From: CAIRTM01 sp963723235
GTDB taxonomy: Bacteria > Desulfobacterota > WTBG01 > CAIYCZ01 > CAIRTM01
NCBI GenBank assembly: GCA_963723235.1
Contig: CAVRPV010000008.1
Coordinates: forward strand, 1 to 40,638
Length of the DNA stretch: 40,638 nt
Reading direction: 5' to 3'
Each line of letters opens with the position of its first letter. Positions within the stretch are counted from its first letter, which is position 1. The position numbers and the translations under genes were made by a program. This document shows, piece by piece, positions 37,421-40,638 of the stretch. The notes beneath the pieces are model-generated. The model was not told the origin of the DNA. It saw only the letters and a program-made list of their open reading frames with translations, and ran no database searches.

Positions 37421-38830
37421 ATGCTGTCTGTAAAGGATACACAACCCTGCGCTGAGGCGCGGGGATATTCACGTGCAGCGATTGCCCTGAGCGCTATCGC
37501 GCTCGCCCTGGTGGTGTTTCAGGCCGTGCAGCTTTTTCGCGTCATCGACCGCTACGCCGTCGATGTGCCGTTCTGGGATCAATGGGATTTTTATAACCCG
37601 TTCTTTAAACCCCAGGGGCTGTGGAACATTTTTTCCTGGCAGCACGGGCCCCATCGCCAGGGGCTCGGATCCTTTATAATCTGGGCGGTTAACGCTGCAA
37701 CCGACTGGAACCAGCGCGCCCAGGCATTCACGGTCGCCATCGTTATGGTGGCTGCCGCCGCCGCATTCCTGTGGCTCAAACGGCGCCTGTTCGCCTCTTT
37801 GCAGTGGTATGATGCAATCCCCGTTCTGATGATTCTTTCCGTGAAGCCAATGGAAACATACTGCGGCTGCCCGAATGTTTCCCATGGGGCGCTGCCGCTG
37901 CTCCTGATTATCCTGCTGTGCATTGCGCTGACACTGAACACTATGCTGCTGCGCTATTGTCTGGCGGCAGGACTCTATTTCCTCACGCTGTTTACCGGCT
38001 ACGGTTTCCTGGCAGAACCGATTCTGCCGGCGCTGCTGATCATCGATTGCCTGCACCGCTGCCGAAGCAGGCAATGGAAGCAGACCTGTATTGCAGCCGG
38101 CGCACTCATCTGCTGCCTGGCTGCCATCGCCTTTTTCTACCATGATTACAGCTTTTCACATACGGCCGAATGTTTCCTCGCCGGGGAGCAGCCCTGGTAT
38201 CTCTATCCGGCTTTCATGGCGATTACATTTTCCGCTGCAGTCCTGCCTGACAGGCTCCTTTCCCCGCAGTCGCTAGCGATCGGCCTGCTTATCATAGCAG
38301 CATTGCTCTGCATGCTCGCATCTGCCTGTGTGAAGCTGCGCCATCAGAATGGTCACTATCCCCGTTATCAGGCTGTTTTCATCCTGATCGCGTTCTCGTT
38401 TATTTTTTCAGCTGTCTCGGCTGCGGGCCGGCTTGACGGCGGCCTTGAGGCGGCTGGCGTTACACGGTATGTGCCGTTAATACTGCCCGGCTTTATCGGG
38501 GCGTATCTGTTTTGTCTGGCTGTTCCCGCCCTGTTCAACAGCAGGATTGTCATGCCCCTGCTGTTTGCAGCCGCTGTTTTACTCATGCTGACCGGTTCGC
38601 CGTGGCAGCGCTATCACGGCGCTGAACAGTTTCGCAATGGGAAGCAGTCATGGGTGGCGGCGTTCAAACAGACAAACGATGTCAGCCTCGCCGACGGCCT
38701 GTCCGGCTTCTCCGTCTACCCTGATCCGGAGCGGCACGGGCTCGCCGGCAAGCTTGCATGGCTCCGGAGCAACAGGTACAGCCTGTTTCGCGACAGCGCC
38801 GCCCCTGGCAGCCCCGCAGCACCGGAGTGA
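37421..38830 (+). CDS. Polytopic membrane protein, GT-C-like layout
   Basis: A 469-residue integral membrane protein I do not place in a named family. After a first helix (AIALSAIALALVVFQAVQLF) comes an exterior loop, DVPFWDQWDFYNPFF, and HGPHRQGLGSF, with Asp/Trp and His/Arg. Acidic residues after the first helix followed by His/Arg are typical of GT-C glycosyltransferases, which use lipid-linked sugars. Then come about nine or ten hydrophobic helices. A soluble, mainly polar C-terminal part of about 60 residues ends it (QSWVAAFKQTNDVSLADGLS). ATG 37421 is preceded by a weak AGAGAGG. The acyltransferase 900 bases upstream is compatible with glycan work, but this is inference. Confidence 0.65.
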   Translation: MLSVKDTQPCAEARGYSRAAIALSAIALALVVFQAVQLFRVIDRYAVDVPFWDQWDFYNPFFKPQGLWNIFSWQHGPHRQGLGSFIIWAVNAATDWNQRAQAFTVAIVMVAAAAAFLWLKRRLFASLQWYDAIPVLMILSVKPMETYCGCPNVSHGALPLLLIILLCIALTLNTMLLRYCLAAGLYFLTLFTGYGFLAEPILPALLIIDCLHRCRSRQWKQTCIAAGALICCLAAIAFFYHDYSFSHTAECFLAGEQPWYLYPAFMAITFSAAVLPDRLLSPQSLAIGLLIIAALLCMLASACVKLRHQNGHYPRYQAVFILIAFSFIFSAVSAAGRLDGGLEAAGVTRYVPLILPGFIGAYLFCLAVPALFNSRIVMPLLFAAAVLLMLTGSPWQRYHGAEQFRNGKQSWVAAFKQTNDVSLADGLSGFSVYPDPERHGLAGKLAWLRSNRYSLFRDSAAPGSPAAPE

Positions 38831-38883
38831 AGACGGGCGCGCGCTCACATCTTCAATTGTCAATTTAACCGCGGATTTTTACG

Positions 38884-39165
38884 ATGATTAGCAAAAATAC
38901 ATACTGCGTTTATTTGCTTGAATGCCGCGACGGCTCCTATTACTGTGGTATAACCACTGATATGGAACTTCGGCTCAGGCAGCACAATGCGGGCACGGCA
39001 TCCAGGTACACACGAGGGCGCACGCCGGTCACAGTCCTTGCGCAAACGCCGAACTGCTTTTCTAAAAGCATGGCGCTGAAACTGGAACGCACGATCAAGA
39101 AGTGCCCCCGGCACAGAAAAACCGACACGCTTGCCGCAGCACAACCAGCAGATGGCCCCGATTAA
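38884..39165 (+). CDS. GIY-YIG domain protein (UPF0213-like)
   Basis: A 93-residue single-domain GIY-YIG protein of the small YhbQ/UPF0213 type. The motif lies in CVYLLECRDGSYYCGITTDM (Y-V-L and Y-C-G forms of GIY-YIG). The conserved Arg is in LRLRQHNAGTASRYTRGRTP, and the metal-binding Glu is in ALKLERTIKK. Such proteins are predicted nucleases, but the role of the stand-alone form is unclear. The length is normal. The start ATG at 38884 has no strong ribosome site. A pseudouridine synthase follows 34 bases after the stop in the same direction, so the two may be co-transcribed. Confidence 0.85.
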   Translation: MISKNTYCVYLLECRDGSYYCGITTDMELRLRQHNAGTASRYTRGRTPVTVLAQTPNCFSKSMALKLERTIKKCPRHRKTDTLAAAQPADGPD

Positions 39166-39199
39166 AACATATCGCAGAGAAACAGAGACGGCAGATACT

Positions 39200-39954
39200 A
39201 TGAGCAAACATTCCGCCCCAACCACACGTTTCCTGCCAAAAGGACTCAGAATACTTCACGAGGATCGGGATATCCTGGTGATAGATAAGCCGCCGGGCCT
39301 CCTGACGATCGCCACGGACAAGGAGCAGTCGCGAACAGCCTACTCCTTTCTCACGGATTATGTCCGCAAGGGGAGCACCACCTCGCAGAAGCGCATATTC
39401 ATCGTTCACCGCCTCGACAGGGAAACATCCGGCATACTCATCTTCGCCAAAACCATAGAGGCCAAGCTCAGCCTGCAGAGCCAGTGGGACACAACGCAGA
39501 AGAAGTATCTTGCCGTCGTGCACGGCATCTGCAAAAAAAAATCGGATACGATTACGACCTACCTGGCAGAGACAAAAGCTCACGACGTGTACTCGACATC
39601 CGACCGCGTCAACGGCATGCTGTCGCATACGGCCTACAGAGTGCTGAAGCAGTCAAAAAGCTGCGCCTGCTGGAGGTTGATCTGCTGACGGGCAGAAAGC
39701 ACCAGATACGGGTGCATCTGGCCGGCATCGGGCACCCGATTGTGGGCGACAGGAAGTACGGAAAAGGAACAAAAGGCCAGAAGCGCCTGGCCCTTCATGC
39801 CCGGTCGATCTGCTTCAAGCACCCCTTCAGCGGCAAAATGCTCACCTTTGAAACCCAGGTTCCGCCCCTTTTCCATACCCTCGTGGGCATTGCCGACACT
39901 AAACGCGATACACCGGAAACCCGCGGAGGCAAACAGGGGGTCATCCATAAATAA
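39200..39954 (+). CDS. RluA-family pseudouridine synthase (one frame break)
   Basis: Catalyses conversion of uridine to pseudouridine in RNA. The core motif is complete: VIDKPPGLLTIATDK early, then FIVHRLDRETSGILIFAKT with the catalytic Asp. After the break come DLLTGRKHQIRVHLAGIGHP, VGDRKYGKG and LALHARSICFKHPFSGKML. The break is at a run of A near 39652-39657, where one A is missing. The restored length is about 251 residues, and it has no S4 domain, so it is a short RluA-like form. ATG 39200 has no strong Shine-Dalgarno. The target RNA cannot be told. Confidence 0.9.
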
Positions 39955-40057
39955 ATTAGTGCCGGGCTGACATTGCAATGGTATATTACCAGGGCAGACA
40001 CAGTCCTTTAACAAAAAGAAAAAATCATCAACCATACTTGAACAGGAGGAATGCACT

Positions 40058-40638
40058 ATGAACATACTGGCTATCTGCGGCGGCATGCGGCCCGACAGCA
40101 ACACCAACAAGCTGGTGAAAAAAGTTGCCGAAGCAACCGGGTTTGAGTATGACGTTGCCGATTTCGGCACGCTTGTGATTAAGCCCTGCACGGGGTGCTC
40201 AGCTGCATGATGGATGAGGGCACATGCCCTGTAGAAGATGACATGCAGGGCCTCTACGCCAAGCTGCTGGAGCCGACGCCATTATTGTCGGCTCGCCGAC
40301 ATACTTCATGAACATCTCCGGCGCGGTAAAGTGCTTTATCGACAGGAGCCTCGCGCTTTTCTACCGGGGCATCGGCCCCTTGTATGATCCGGACATGCCC
40401 TTTATGGGACAGCGGCCCCTTGCGGGCAAGCTCGGCGTGGTGGTAACAACCGTTGCCGGCGCCGGCCATGAAAAAGCCATCGAGGAGCTGGCGCTGTGCA
40501 TGGGCGGCTTCGCACAGGCTGAAGCTTGTCGGAAAAATCGCCGAGGCAATCGGCATGAACGATGTCGATGACATGCCCGAGGTCATCAGCCGCGCGGAAA
40601 CTGCAGGAAAAAAGCTGGGTGATGCTCTCCGCAAAAAA
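40058..40638 (+). CDS. NADPH-dependent FMN reductase, 3' end outside window (frame breaks)
   Basis: Flavodoxin-fold FMN reductase of the iron-sulfur flavoprotein group. It starts MNILAICGGMRPDSNTNKLV with CAGGAGGA upstream. The Cys cluster is KPCTGCS, then CMMDEGTCPVEDD. The FMN-contact region is IIVGSPTYFMNISGAVKCFI. The later part is GKLGVVVTTVAGAGHEKAIE. Frame breaks lie near 40205, 40272 and 40518. The window ends inside the C-terminal helix (about residue 190), so the stop is not seen. The layout resembles the gene at 33852 but the sequences are clearly different. Confidence 0.85.

Overview
The window reads as a bacterial chromosome segment with fairly high GC. The gene mix suggests the former Deltaproteobacteria (Desulfobacterota): folate-dependent trmFO, DUF169, small CbiX, TspO, ORF6N, nitroreductases, multi-Cys FMN flavoproteins and a candidate selenoprotein. 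This placement is inferred from gene content only. No rRNA, tRNA, CRISPR array, replication origin or prophage block was found. The segment is a patchwork of short operons separated by many small dispersed repeats.

About thirty single-base frame breaks interrupt clearly recognisable genes, including housekeeping ones (five in topA, two in trmFO). Several lie in short homopolymers. I read most of them as indel errors in the assembly, so genes are annotated over their full homology span with break positions given. A few loci are real decay: a two-break IS481 transposase, a truncated second tspO, a glycosyltransferase fragment and a yjbQ fragment.

Layout. 1-1700: repeats and an IS481-like element. 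1.7-7.1 kb: dprA, topA, trmFO. 7.1-9.3 kb: repeats, a broken ORF6N gene and a PNPOx-like flavoprotein gene between two heptamer-repeat tracts. 9.3-11 kb: an acyltransferase and a nucleoside deoxyribosyltransferase. 11.6-14.7 kb: a lipoprotein adaptor, an ABC ATPase and an ABC-2 permease in one operon. 15-21.7 kb: small metabolic and membrane genes (CbiX, DUF2784, DUF975, DUF169, AhpD-like, TspO, fasciclin). 21.8-24.0 kb: an alpha/beta hydrolase, then an operon led by a thioredoxin-fold gene whose first active-site residue is an in-frame TGA. 24.2-26.9 kb: two kinase-fold proteins and a glycosyltransferase, probably for a surface glycan. 27.2-31.3 kb: yjbQ, a TerB-like gene, malic enzyme and a periplasmic sulfite-oxidase-like protein with a Cys-rich tail. 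31.9-33.7 kb: one reading unit that joins acetate kinase to a PduL phosphotransacylase. 33.8-40.6 kb: an FMN reductase, a methyltransferase, an acyltransferase, a nitroreductase, a GT-C-like membrane protein, a GIY-YIG protein, a pseudouridine synthase and a last FMN reductase cut by the window edge.

The strongest observations are the candidate selenoprotein at 22641-23204, with a UxxC motif and an 8-bp hairpin just after the TGA, and the AckA-PduL fusion, which would let one polypeptide convert acetyl-CoA to acetate plus ATP.
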